NCBI GenBank assembly: GCA_963513935.1
Contig: OY740769.1
Span: forward strand, 40,575,120-40,639,119
From: Aphrophora alni
Lineage: Eukaryota > Arthropoda > Insecta > Hemiptera > Aphrophoridae
Length of the DNA: 64,000 bases
Reading direction: 5' to 3'
Shown here: in pieces, positions 22,633-35,102 of the stretch
Position numbering within the stretch: position 1 is the first letter of the stretch
Layout of the letters: each line of letters starts with the position of its first letter
Translations under genes and position numbers: made by a program
Notes under the pieces: model-generated
Seen by the model: only the letters and a program-made list of their open reading frames with translations
What the model was told of the DNA's origin: nothing
The model's database searches: none

Positions 22633-24749
22633 TCTAATAGGTCATGTGCCTTATTAAACTCTAACATAAAACCTTATTATTATATGTTACGTTTGCCCAA
22701 AGAAATATATATATATAACAAATTGACTTCTTTTAATTTACGTTTCCCAAGTTTATTGAATTTGTTGTTTTATGTATCCAATATTTAGCGAATATTCATT
22801 CATATATTAAGAGTGGTTATACGTAATTTTTAAGCTGACTTTGGTTCCTCAATGGTGATCTGTAGTAAGCAGCGACAGTTTATTTCCTGATGTCCTTAAA
22901 TTGATCAAGATAAGTCGTGAAGCGACGATCTTGAAGTTTCTGAAGATATGCTGTTGTTGAGATACTTCCACGTCGAATTGTCAGGATCTGCTTGAAGTTA
23001 AATTTTAGTTGATTTTTATCGAAATTTATTATTATTATTTGTAGTCTTTTAGAATGGAATCAGTGTTCATTTATTTATTCTTCAACATTTAAATTTATTT
23101 TGATTCTTATTCATTTTATCTTCTTCCAATTCTTCATTAAAACAAAAACTGCCCCAAAATCTTTATGAAGTTACTTCTTGATCTAGTTTGAATATATAAT
23201 TAATGTTATTACTTTGAACCCTTTGGAATGAGTTAATTGCATAATACCTATAACCCAGTAGTTCTTTCTAGAGAGACTTCTTGAAGATATTCCTTGAATG
23301 AACGAAATAATAAGAGTAAGTTTAATTTTTCACTTTACTTAAAAAGTAAACTCTGTTGTGATATTTTGGTCAATTTTCCTTTTAATTTCCCTCAAAACTT
23401 CCCTTTTGTTTTTTGATGTTTATGTGCTTCATTTTGGTTTGAATGCACCCAGTTTTTGTTCTAACATTATTAGTAATGCTTCTTTTAATTATTTTTCCTT
23501 GTCTTTTAAATGAATTGCAGCTTAATTACAATTTTTCAATTATCAAATTTTTGTATTGCATAGCATGCAGTTGGCTATGCCTTAAGCTCCACATATGTGT
23601 AGTGGGGCTTCCTTATCTGAATGTTTCTTGTCCTGTTCTGCAAAATGAATTAAATTTTGCAATTTTTTAAAAAATTTTACCATATCTTTGTTTTGAGTTA
23701 GAATTTGGGAATTCCAAAAGTGTTATCCTCTTCCTTAGACCTTGTAGAATCCATTGAAACTCGAATTGTGGTTATCCTACCATAACTTTCCAAATTATTC
23801 GGAATTGAATGTTTTCATATTATTTTCTTGAAGATATTCTTATCCTTACTGAATTTTACACTTTTTCCTTTGGTTCCTGGTTTCTTTTGGGTAGAAACAA
23901 AAGAATCTCTTTGGTTTTTCGTTGTAGTCCTCTTGATTGCGGAGTCATTTGTCGTCCAAGGTCTTAATTTTCTCAACTAACTTGTTTTAGTGAAGCCCCC
24001 CCACTTCATAATACATATGTTTCTATTGATCTTAGATTACTAAAGTACATAAATTCTTATTCTATTTCAATCATAAAAGTTTCATATTTTATTTTCAAAT
24101 ATAATTATTTTTGATTTTCACCTTTTTTAAAAATTTGAAAACGGTTTAGCCGATTTTGACTAAACTTACCAAAACTGTGCTCTTTTAAACACTTTATCTT
24201 TATTTTACTTTCTAATACCCATGTTTAGTTTTTATTTAATTTGAGAAAAACGTCTTAAGAATAATCTTTGCTACCAGTTTTCACAGAGAATTTCCTTATC
24301 TATTAACTTTTTTCTAAACCCTTTTGGGCTTTATTTGAGTTTATGTAGTTTTTCAAAATATTTTGGATTTTAATTTTGAGTTTTTCAACATATTGTTTTT
24401 TGGCTGTAACTTTTTAATTATTATAGTTATTAAATTTCTTTTTAAACATTTATATATCTTCAGGTTAGATGGATATTTCAAACTAAAAATATTTTTGATT
24501 TTTAACAAAATAAGGTGTGCATGTTAATGGCTTGGTTACCAGATTTCCTGTTTATAGATGTGAAATAATTGATGCTGCTTTAAGATGGCTGCCGATTACT
24601 CATAGCATTGCATTGAACAAAACTTGGTTCATTTTTGGCATTTTATATTTCTTATAAATTTTAATATGAACAATTTTTTGAATTTTTTCCATTTTTTAAT
24701 ATTTTTGAGACTTGAGCGGTTTATAATAATCCAAACCAACTCAGCACGG
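22633..24749. other. No supported gene (Mob2 intron); may include a piggyBac-like body
   Basis: AT-rich. The piggyBac-type end at 24750-24762 points leftward, so part of this stretch may be the element interior; its other end was not found. The open frame at 23443-23670 has no known motif. Confidence 0.4.
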
Positions 24750-24766
24750 TATCTTTCTAGGGTTAA
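24750..24766. mobile_element. piggyBac-type right terminus with TTAA
   Basis: TATCTTTCTAGGG followed by TTAA (24763-24766) is the exact reverse complement of CCCTAGAAAGATA, the 13-bp end of piggyBac itself. The element would lie to the left. No matching left end was found in the window, so it is a truncated copy or the left end has diverged. Confidence 0.65.
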
Positions 24767-26979
24767 AGCAACCGATTTCTAAAGCATAACTGGTGACTGT
24801 TTTGATTTTATTTTTACGTGCAGCTAAATTAAGTTTCAGATGAAAGTTTGTTAGATAATGTTTTTATCAAGGTCCTAAGTGTATAAATATTGTATTTTGT
24901 GTATTTGTTTTTCACAATTTACCATTTGATTAATAACAGTTTGTATTTACATTTTTAATAATCAGATAATTAGTTTTATTATAAAGTCTCTATTTGTGTT
25001 TTAGAGATGATAATTAGCTTGTAGTACTATACGAAACACTTTATTTGGTTTGTTCCTGATCAAAGATTAAATAATAATAACAACAAAAACAAAATGTATG
25101 CTTTAAGTCATGTCTAACTGAACTAATTATTTTTAAAAATCTGTTTATATCAGAAGTACTATAACTTTATTTATTTATTTTTTAAAATTTTTTTATATAT
25201 ATATTTTTTTAATGGCATCAATTGTAATAAATATCTAAGTTTAAAAAATTTAACAAGTATTTGGCCACAGAAGCCGATATGAAAATCTACCATATGTGTT
25301 AAGGAGGAGAATTTCTTTCTATATAATAATGTCTATATGTGACATTTTTTGTTGACTGAATAAATATTGGGCAGTTCCAGATAAGTGAAAATTTTAAGCT
25401 TGATGCAGCATGTATCCCTTAAGTTATTAGATTTTAAACAAAATCATAAATGAGTTGTGATTGAATATAGAGGCAAAATTGTTGCAGCACTCATTATTTT
25501 AGGAACCAGTGATTAGAATGATCACAGAGAAGTTGTCATTCGGAATGAATGATTAGATTTCCGGTCAAATTAGTTTTAAAGTTAGGGAGAAAATATGGGT
25601 GGGTCTAAAATTAATAAACATTTTTAATAAACACAAAATATTTTTGTATTTTGAAATGTTGAATTAAATTTTGTATCACTTTATGCATACCTCGTCCCCA
25701 AGTATCCAAAATTTAAAAAACATTTTATTATTTTTGTTTCAATGCAATTATAAATTTGTTATGTAACTAAAAACCAATATCAAATTCTAAATTACTCCCT
25801 AAAAAACATAAATTTAAGAATTCTATTTAAATTGGTTAGTAAATACTAGACATTCATATTTATATGTGGACCATATAAACTATTTTTTGTTATTTATATT
25901 TATATACATTAACACAATAATAAATATATGTAGGTCATCTAATATGAAAAATATAAATGCATCTACTATTGTATTAATGTATTGTTTTTTAGATAACATA
26001 TATTAATTTAATACATACAATACTCAATTTATATTTTACTATTAACCTTTTGGTAACTGGCCGGAAAGACAGGGATCTATTTTAGGTAATCAGCTGACTT
26101 ACTAAAATCCATGTAATTTTTGAATAACTGATTTTTGTTTTGTTTTATTACATATAAAGTGTTTTTTTTTTTTTTTTTTTTTTTTTTCCCAGAATATACC
26201 AGTGAACAAACATAATCAATATAAAAAGAAGCCCTAAAACATTAAATTAAAAAAAAAAAAAAAACTTTGTTTCAATTATCCTGTAAAGAAAAATATTTGT
26301 CATCTTACTTTCACATTTTGTACGTTTTTGGCATATTTGTTGTATGGTATCTGTAGATAACCATAAATATATAAATAACTTACATGCAAAAAAAAAAAAT
26401 TAAAAATAAAAATTTTTAGTATAAATATTTTTTAATTTTTTTATTTGACATTGATGTAATATTTAGGGACATTTTGACCTAACACTAAATGCTTATTCAA
26501 TTAACTTAGATGGTTAAAAAAAATATTCAAACTGGTAATCTGGATATTAAATTAAATAAATAAAAATGTAACTAAAAATATAGAAGTTGTATAAACTAGA
26601 AATTGCCTAATATCCAGTCAGCTGCTATCCGCCTATTTGATCATCATGGATAGATGATCGTTAATGGTTGACAATATATTGAGTTCTAAATTATTACGTC
26701 ACAATTCTTTTCCAATTTTGTTTATTATTATTTTTTTTATCTAAAAATTTAAACATCTTTCCAAACTTCCAATAAAACAGCATTTATTTTCCCCCTTAAA
26801 TTGCCCTGACTTCTGATATATAAAGGTTTCTTATATGTAATTTTTGACTTGTTAGTTTGGCTCATAAAGGTTAATTTAGTACAGTCATGTATTAATTAAG
26901 TTATTTTACTAAATAAATACTCTACATAATCTGTAATCCATTTATTCATTTATGTTATCAAAAATTATGTTTGTTTCAG
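24767..26979. other. No supported feature (Mob2 intron)
   Basis: Very AT-rich. A poly(T) run of about 27 occupies 26161-26187. The last-exon acceptor with TTTGTTTCAG is at 26970-26979. Confidence 0.5.
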
Positions 26980-27368
26980 CAAATGAATTTCCAAGTTCGT
27001 TTGAGTCGATTGTACGCAAGATATTGCGACTATTGTTCCATGTGCTGGCACATCTCTACCATTGTCATTTCCGTGAAGTTGTATTGCTAAACTTACATGC
27101 ACACCTAAATTGTGTTTTCGCTCATCTTACGTTATTCAATGCAAGGTTCGATTTGATCGAATCAAGAGAAACTGAGATACTGAATGATCTCGTTGTTGCT
27201 TTAAAAATTCTTGACACAGAGCCAGCACCACCATCATCTGATAATACGACTAGTGAGAGCGTGCATTCCGATGATATGCTGAGTACTATCCATTCTTCGC
27301 CGATACTACCTGAAAATACCGCACTTCTTTTATCTAATCAAGAAGTAATAGCACAGATTGGGCACTAG
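26980..27368 (+). CDS. Mob2: Mob2 terminal coding exon with stop codon
   Basis: The exon begins after a TTTGTTTCAG acceptor (AG at 26978-26979). The open frame extends upstream to 26952, but that part is intron. It reads ANEFPSSFESIVRKILRLL, then FHVLAHLYHCHFREV, with the two histidines of AHLYHCHF completing the zinc site begun by the cysteines of the 9319 exon. It continues through LNLHAHLNCVFAHLTLFNAR and FDLIESRETEILNDL, the C-terminal helices of MOB2. After about residue 80 of the exon comes a Ser/Thr/Pro-rich, probably disordered tail of about 50 residues, ending at TAG (27366-27368). MOB2 tails vary between species, so the exact length is not diagnostic. The 3' end of the mRNA was not located; the first AATAAA lies near 28110, inside a repeat. 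Confidence 0.93.
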
Positions 27369-27927
27369 TTAATGGATTTTATTTATAAATTTGTTTAAAT
27401 TAATATGCTTTTATAAGGGGAGAAGGGATTTTGTTGATCATTCTTGAGGATTTATCAACAATTTAATAAGGTTATAGTTTGTAATCAACATGTTACCAAA
27501 TTTAGCTGGCAATTTTTTATTATTTTTTTGTGTTGAGTGTGTTTGTTTTTAGTTGTGATTAATACAGTTTTATATATTGAATTCAAAATTTGTCGCAGAT
27601 ACAAATAATTAGCGAGAATTTTGTTAATTTATCTGGTTTTAAATTTAGACTATAATTTGTTTTTCTGAATTTTTACTTTTATTTTTAAAGTGATTTTTTG
27701 TATTAAGTGTAATATAAACAAATAATAATATATTGTTGTTAAATGTTAAGTTAATTCCCATTTTTATTTTAAAATTGTCCGTCAGAAATTTTGGTTTATT
27801 CTGTCGATGTTAATTATTGAATTATTGTTTGAAATTATATTTCAAACATGAAATTTTTTAGTTTTGGTTTTGACAGTTTCTATTTTGTAGAACCACATAA
27901 CACTCTATTTAATATTTCTAAAAATTA
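27369..27927 (+). other. Mob2: Probable Mob2 3' UTR
   Basis: Sequence directly after the Mob2 stop codon. No AATAAA is seen here, so the cleavage site is unknown; the transcript may use a variant signal or run into the adjacent repeat. Confidence 0.5.
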
Positions 27928-27931
27928 TTAA

Positions 27932-28936
27932 ACCCTTTGCACTCCAGTATAATAATAATAATAGTACACCTTTTCATCTCCAATTATGTCCGTTTTTATT
28001 TGTTAACTAAATTTAAGATTTAAGTTTTAAAACAACTTGTATAAAAATTATCCTTGCAGTATGTTATATCACATTTATTGTAGTTACTTTTTATTGGGGA
28101 AAACATTAATAAATAAAATACTGTTTTTACTATATAGTTAAAATGCACCTTTTTACATAAAATTCTTTCCTCTTTAGAATATTTTTTGGTTTGTTTTGTA
28201 ATTGATAAACTAAGAATTAATATATACATATCATTTATATTAGAAAATTATGTTTTATTACAGATAATTAATAAGAAATTTATCTCTAAACTATTAACAG
28301 AAAACAAAACTAACAACTTTATTGCAAAATTACATAGGTCTACAAGAAACAAAAATAGGTGTTTATTATATAATCATGAACACGAAAAGAACACTTTAGC
28401 AATAAGTCGCATATACAAAAGGAAAGAAAAAATCACAATTCACATCTCAAAATAAAAATCTAGAACCTCAAAATTACAAATTGGCTAGTCCTAACCTATA
28501 GAATCATATATGAATAAAATAAAATGGATGTGCATCACTTCTAGTAGAAATTATTAACTAGATCCTTATTCGTAAAAAATAATATTATTTTTAAAGTATC
28601 AACCACACTTTTTAAAATATAACTTCATTGAAACTGAAATTTAAAAATACAACATTAATTAAACTAAACTAAAAATCGCCCAACAGACAACAGGTTATGA
28701 ATACAATATGTGCTGATGTACATCCAGTTTGTATTACGATGCATATAGTTTCATGAATTGCATGAAAAGTAATATGGCTTGGTTTAGTTAACTTGAAACA
28801 GTTGTCAATGGATATCATAGGGCATATAGTTACATCTAATTACAGGCAGAAATGAAATTGAAATAGTAAATCGTGCCTGATAACAGTTTCCTTGGATAAA
28901 AGGAGTAATTTACCACAACATTGGAGTGCAAAGGGT
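27932..28936. mobile_element. TTAA-type element with 15-bp inverted ends
   Basis: The left end ACCCTTTGCACTCCA after TTAA (27928-27931) is matched by TGGAGTGCAAAGGGT at 28922-28936. The right flank reads TCAT rather than TTAA, so the target duplication is eroded. The interior is AT-rich and the frames at 28020-28229 and 28186-28455 show no transposase motif. A CCCTTTGC start with TTAA points to the piggyBac group. It carries the first AATAAA after Mob2. Confidence 0.6.
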
Positions 28937-31900
28937 TCATGTATTTGAATTACTTATTCAAGTAGTTTCTAGTTAAATATTTTAATATCTTGTTATTAAT
29001 CTGGCATGACAATTTATTTTGAAACTGTTATTTGAATACGAAAACTTATAATAGCCTAACTGTTCTGAAAAAAAAGTTTCAAAATAATGAGTTAGTTCTA
29101 AGTAATTTATACTAAAAATAAAACTATTTTATGTATTCTATTTCTTATTTAAAATTCAAATAATCTATACAGTTTTAACATCTGTTATTAAAAAACATTA
29201 ATTTATAAATTCTGATTTTGAACCATTGATTAGTTTTTTATAATCTAAACATAATTCTCAATTTATTGTTTTTATATAATATTGAATGGCTTACTATAGT
29301 TTTTGGTGCATAATTATATAATTTATTGTAGTGAGCGATAAAATGCAGTTTAATTTTTATAAATTCAATATGATACAGACTTCTGTATTAATATTTTTCA
29401 ATTAAACAAAAAACCATTCTGTTGTAATTATTATTTTCTATCCAAGTATGATAACTATTTAGTGTTTTTGTTTAACAACATCTTTCAAGTTATGTTAAAT
29501 ATATTTTCTGATCAGTTAGGTTTTCATGCTTTTAAAGATAACATTCATTTAGTCACCTTTCTGTATCTTGATTCCTATTCCTTATTGAAGTTGATGAACG
29601 AATCCTCAAGGATATAGCCTACTTCTAATTATGAAGTGTACTAAGACAGCTCCTTGTAGCTATATTTATTTCATATTTGCTTTCAAAAAATCTGTTAAAC
29701 TATTTATAATGTTATTGTTTGTTTGCTTTCTTCATTATCTTGGTTAGGTTAGGCAGTTATCTTTAATTTATTTTTCAACTTAAGTCCATTTTATCATATC
29801 AGATAATATTATACATACTCTAGTGAACCTACCAGCTACTTTGAAAAGTGATTAGCAAGTTCCTCTAAAACATTAGTCCTTAACTGAATTTTCAAACTAA
29901 TTAGTGGAAAAAAATATTTAAACAAGAGTTGAAAGTAAGACAGTGTGATAGTGTTCTTTTTCAGATAATATTGTTTAAAACAAAAAAGAATGGACCTATA
30001 AAGTATACACATTTCATTATTAAGCTCTAATGTAGTATAAATTCTATAAAAAATCAGTTCAGTGGATCTTCAGATTTTAAGGGTATTTTGTTGGGCTTTT
30101 GTAGACTATTCTTTGACAATATCTGCTTTGCTAGTTATATCACGTAACAAAAATTTCATAAAAATTAATTCAACGAATTCTTAGAACAAACTAAAATGTG
30201 ACTAGGCCTCTTTAGGCTGTAACAATAAACCTTTCTAAATTGTATGCCTTTGTACTTGCTATGGAACTATTTTAACAATATTTTGTGCACTTTCATTATT
30301 TATAAGATGTAAAATTTGTCTGTGTTTTTTATTCCATTAACTAATTGCAGTTGAGGTACTGGTTGATCTACAGGATAACTTTTATTTGGTGTAAGAGATT
30401 TAGGGTTCAATACACATGTGGATACAAAATGGTATTGTATTCACTAGAATCATGAAAATAAATGGAGACATAATACCCTTAAACTATGTTAAAAATATGG
30501 CAAACACGATTATTCACCAAATAATATTAACATCATTGACTAAAAAGTTATTGTCAATATTGAAATTTTAGTATTTCAACTTCCACAAATTAAAAACTAA
30601 ATAGTAAATACAATTTATAAAACAAATTTTGGTTAATAAGTACTGCAAGATGGTAAAAATATACAAAAAAATCATGTTGCTCCTTCAATGCTATTTGGCT
30701 GAGTTTTGGTAGGAGTATTTTATACAACTACCATACCTTTATTTTCCCTCCCTTTTTTTTCTTCTCAATAAAAAAAAAAAACGTGGGTCAGTGCTATTTA
30801 AAAATTATTTTCTTAGTAAAAATAAAAATAAAAATAATATCTTTTTACTTGTATATTGGATTGAAAATGTTATTTATAGGTCTTTTCTTTTGAGATTTAA
30901 CTTGCTACTATCTCCATTAATTCAAAAAAATGTTTCTTAACATATTCATTGCAAATTTTTTCCAAAATAAAATTATTTATTTTTCAACATGTTTTTATCT
31001 TTCACGCTCTGCTTTTACAAGGACATAGCTTTTTTTATAAGTTTATTATTTTAGTAAAATTTCTCTTCTCTAATATAGCTACAAAAAATATTTTGTCATT
31101 CAAAACTAGGCCTAGTACTTAGCAAGGATGTAAGTTTTTATGGAGTGCCTCCGTAAGCCTTTTGCATGATTACTGATGTTGAGACTAATGTTAAATATAG
31201 ATAAATATATAATTTATAATCAACAAATATTACAAATATTATAGTACTGTTATTGTATCTATACAGTGGTTGTATAGTTGTATAATGTATAGGTGGGTGT
31301 ATTTGTCAAGGCAGAATTATTATTTTTTTTAAAAGTGTGTTTTGTATATATTTAAAAATTTATAGATAACACATTTTTTACCATAAAGGAATATATACTG
31401 TTCAGTTGTTATTATCTAATATTACGTTATTTTTCTCCTTGAATGATTAGTTGTTTTAACAAATGGTATGTGTATAATTATTATAAAATATTTATTGTTA
31501 AACGGTAAAAAAAACTAAAGACATTGTTGGCAAATTCAGAAAGTGTTTTAAAAAGGTATCAGAAAGTATGAAAAAAATTGAATATTTTTGTAAAACTAAA
31601 TTGAAAATACGTTAAAAGAGTTCGGTTTACTATATCACTAGCTACTGAATATCATGGCAAAAAAAAAACTGAAATATTAATTTCCCACAATTTCCAAATT
31701 GTCGTTGTCAGTGTAATTGTTGTCTGTATACAAGTCCTATAGTGATCATATAGATTAAGGAAGGAACTTGAAATTGGATATCAAGAACTCTTTTGTGTCC
31801 ATCTACATAGATACACCTGTTTCACTGACGTAGGTTTGAGTTTTACCAAGCTTCACTAATGTTTTTGGCCACCCTTATATATTTTTTTATATATTATATA

Positions 31901-33514
31901 CAATAAAGTTATGTGATGAGTCAAAAATTCAATATTGAGCTTTTAACAGATACTCCCATTTTGAGGTTCAGTGAGTTCAAAAAGTGGTTTTTGGAATGAT
32001 GTCTGTCTGTTATCAGTGGAGTGTTCCACGGCCCAAACCTGTGAACAGATTTTAATTAAATTAGTTATATGGAAAAATTTTGACCACATCTTGAGTTTTT
32101 TTTTTTTTAAACTTTTAATTTGGAGATATCTTTTTCCTTGGGAAAAGAAAATTATGATTTTATCAAATTTGGCTCTACTGATTTTGTTAAAATATTAGTG
32201 AAATGTGAAGATTAATGACCCAAACCCGTAAGACAAGATTTCATCCCAATAAAACAGCGTGTTGAAGTTAGACAAATGAAATAGAAACAAATTTTAAATT
32301 ATAATTTTTATTACAATAAATTAAATATTAATTTGTTTAAAATAATGAGACTATATTTTTGCCAAGCATTTCTCTGAAAACAACATACATTTTGAATTGT
32401 GATATATATATATAACAATAAGTTTATTTTGCATAAAAAAACACAAAATATACATGTAAACATAAAAGTAATTTATATCTTAAGATTATTATACTTAACC
32501 TTTTTGTTTCAATGTCTGAATACTTTCTGAGAACAATAATTTTGCCTTATCAAAACACATTACACTCTTAAATTAGTTGGACTTCTGGCACAGCCTGTAG
32601 AATGTCTATGACTTAGTCAATTGCCTCCTAAACACTGTAGATATATCCTAATATATAAGTTGAATAAGCTACATTCTTTTTTTTCTCTCCATGTGGTTTA
32701 TTTGTGATGAAATGGTTGTTATAGATATTGATTGTATTTGTGCTGGTTTCTTGTTGTTTTTGTTTAAATTAATGAAACAATACAATCAGTATGTTTTATC
32801 CAGTATTTTCTTTTTATAAATTGTAGTTTTGATACACATTCCATATTTTGTTTCTATTGAATTCTTTTTAAGATTTTACTTAAGTTAATAGTATAATTAT
32901 TATTCTACAAAAAAACTTTTAATCTAACATTTAATTTGTTTATATTATATTACTTAAGTACAGTGATGATTATGAAAAACATAATAAAACTCTTTATCAT
33001 TTTGTTTCAATCATAATTGTTTTTATATAATTCGTCTAATAACTTATTAAAATTAGACCACTAAAAATAAAATTATATTTGTAACAAAAAAAACAAAAAA
33101 AAAAAACAAAACAAAAACGTACTATTGTATGTGAATATATACGTCACTAATGAAAATTTAAAAAAATTAATAAAATATAGTTTTTTTAAAAAATTAAATA
33201 GTATTTTAAGTTATAATTTCTTTACAAAATAAAATAAGTAGGTCTACTTATTTTATAAATATTTGAAGTGTGCCTTATTATTATAAGTTGATTTTTGTCA
33301 CCTTATGCAAAAATGTTTAACTAGAAATTTATTTTATGTATGTTGCAATTTTATTATTTCTATTAAAAAAAGAAAGACTATCACTTAAATCTAAAATGTC
33401 TAACTATTCTACTGTGTGCTTAGTACAAATACCATACAATATTTGAAGCATAAATAATTATGTATGAAACCAGTAGATACAAGCTTGGTGAGAATTTTAA
33501 TATCCCTTTTCCTA
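28937..33514. other. No supported feature
   Basis: About 4.6 kb of strongly AT-rich intergenic sequence. No coding motif or clear repeat boundary was recognised on either strand; the open frame at 31971-32198 is low-complexity. Confidence 0.5.
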
Positions 33515-33750
33515 AGCCTCACTTGGTCTAGTAGCTAGCTCTCTTGCTTGGTGTCTGACAAGTTCTTAGTTCAATTCCCGTGGGAACTCTAATTATTTAC
33601 AGTATTGGGGTCTTAAGGAGCTGAAATTATTATCAAATTTTGGTGTTGAACGCTGGATTTATGACAATGGGTTTTAGAAGGTAGCGTGTGCTGACTAAAT
33701 TACCTGACTCGAAAGCTCTCTTCAAGTCATTGCTGTTAGCCATAGGATTA
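33515..33750 (+). repeat. tRNA-derived SINE
   Basis: Box A (TTGGTCTAGTAGC at about 33523) and box B (AGTTCAATTCCC at about 33569) have tRNA-like spacing. A non-tRNA body follows with CCGTGGGAACTC. Box A is close to that of the unit at 13350, suggesting a related family. The 3' end is not defined by a tail or duplication that I can see. Confidence 0.6.
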
Positions 33751-34507
33751 TTTTGATTAAGTATATGTTAAAGAATAATAATTATTATGTTTTATTTTGT
33801 ACTGCAGTTTTTCACTTTATACGGTCTTTGAATTACTGGAGCTACCAAGATTTAGTCATCAACATGTGTAGCAATTAGTGACTATATTTAAACATGACAA
33901 ATTATTAGGCCCGTTAGAAACAATTCATCTAACCGAGCATAGAAAATGAAGGCATTTCAAAAATAGAAATTTAGGTACCACACTATGAGAGGAGAGTAAA
34001 AGCTATATTTTAAAGAAGTTAAAAAAAAAAAAAACATTAAGTGGAATTTATTTTGGAAAACAATATTGTTGTCAGAATTCCTACAACAAGCACTAGACCA
34101 ATTATTATTATCAGTATTTTAAATAAACAAAACTCTGTAGTTTTAAATCAAAACAAACGTCATGATATCACTGTACTTAAGAAGTAGAAATATTGAAAGG
34201 TTTTAGTTGAATGATTGGAAGTAGCTACTGACTGTAGTAGAATGTTGTTTGTGTACTTAAACATTGGGGTGAAGCTTGTTGTTATTAAATAATGTTGTTA
34301 TTTACTTGTATGTATATGTATATAATGTATAGTAAGCTATTGTAAGCCATAGTGAGGTTAGATTTGTTTTGTTTGATACAAAATTTAGTCGAGTTCAAAG
34401 TGAATGTGTTTTTATTTTTGTGATTAAAACAATTTGTTGGAAATTGATAAATATTCTTTAGAAGTTTTAAATTTAGAGTAGGTACATACTGTAAGTATGA
34501 TAATGGA

Positions 34508-34547
<40 letters not shown>

Positions 34548-34645
34548 GTATTTATACTAAACATAAAAACAAAATTTCTCTCTTACATCATACTCAGACA
34601 CATGTTTCATAAATTCAAATTATTAAAAAAAAAAATCATTAGTAA
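33751..34645. other. No supported gene; contains one microsatellite
   Basis: AT-rich, with a (TA)n run annotated separately at 34510. Confidence 0.5.
34510..34543. repeat. (TA)n microsatellite
   Basis: A TA run of about 34 bp just left of the pogo-type MITE. Confidence 0.95.
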
Positions 34646-34647
34646 TA

Positions 34648-35100
34648 CATTAGAACCCCTCTAATCAGTCACCTTCGGGACTGGGGGCATGGTCAGATTA
34701 TGCTTTCAGATTAACGCAAGAAAGGTTGGATTATCCGAAAAAGCCAATATTTATTACATATTATTTAAAGAGACTTTTTACAGTGAAATAAGTGATATAT
34801 AAACTTAAAAAAGTCAAGTCAAAGTTTACAGTAACGTGTTTACGTTTTCCTCCTGACATGATGAAAAACAAACAACTGTACATACAATGAGTCTAGCAAG
34901 TACTATGACAAATCAATAGAAACAACACAAGAGATGACACAACACTGAAGCGGCCAAGCGATAACAAACTGTAAACAATGGCGTGTGTCGCGCGATGGGG
35001 CAAGAGTTATCAACAAGTCGGCACAAGCTCGCGAGCTTGAGCACAGTCGGATTAACCGAAGTGACGGACCAACCGAGGGTGGATTAGAGGGGTTCTACTG
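34648..35100. mobile_element. pogo/Tigger-type MITE
   Basis: The left end CATTAGAACCCCTCTAATC and, on the other strand, the right end CAGTAGAACCCCTCTAATC match in 18 of 19 bases. Each is next to a TA (34646-34647 and 35101-35102). A TA target with CAGT..AACC-type ends fits pogo/Tigger elements. The 453-bp body keeps related motifs inside both ends (GATTAACGC near 34711, CGGATTAACCG near 35048) but encodes no transposase. A pogo-type transposase fragment exists at 53800-54302; whether it could have moved this element is unknown. Confidence 0.8.
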
Positions 35101-35102
35101 TA

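Noticed and set aside
26042..26876. TTAACCTTT and inverted AAAGGTTAA as possible piggyBac-type ends
   Set aside because: Similarity stops after about 9 bp, so chance pairing in AT-rich DNA is likely.
28186..28455. 89-codon + strand open frame downstream of Mob2
   Set aside because: Lies inside a TTAA-type repeat, is rich in Lys/Ile/Asn as expected from AT-rich DNA, and shows no motif.
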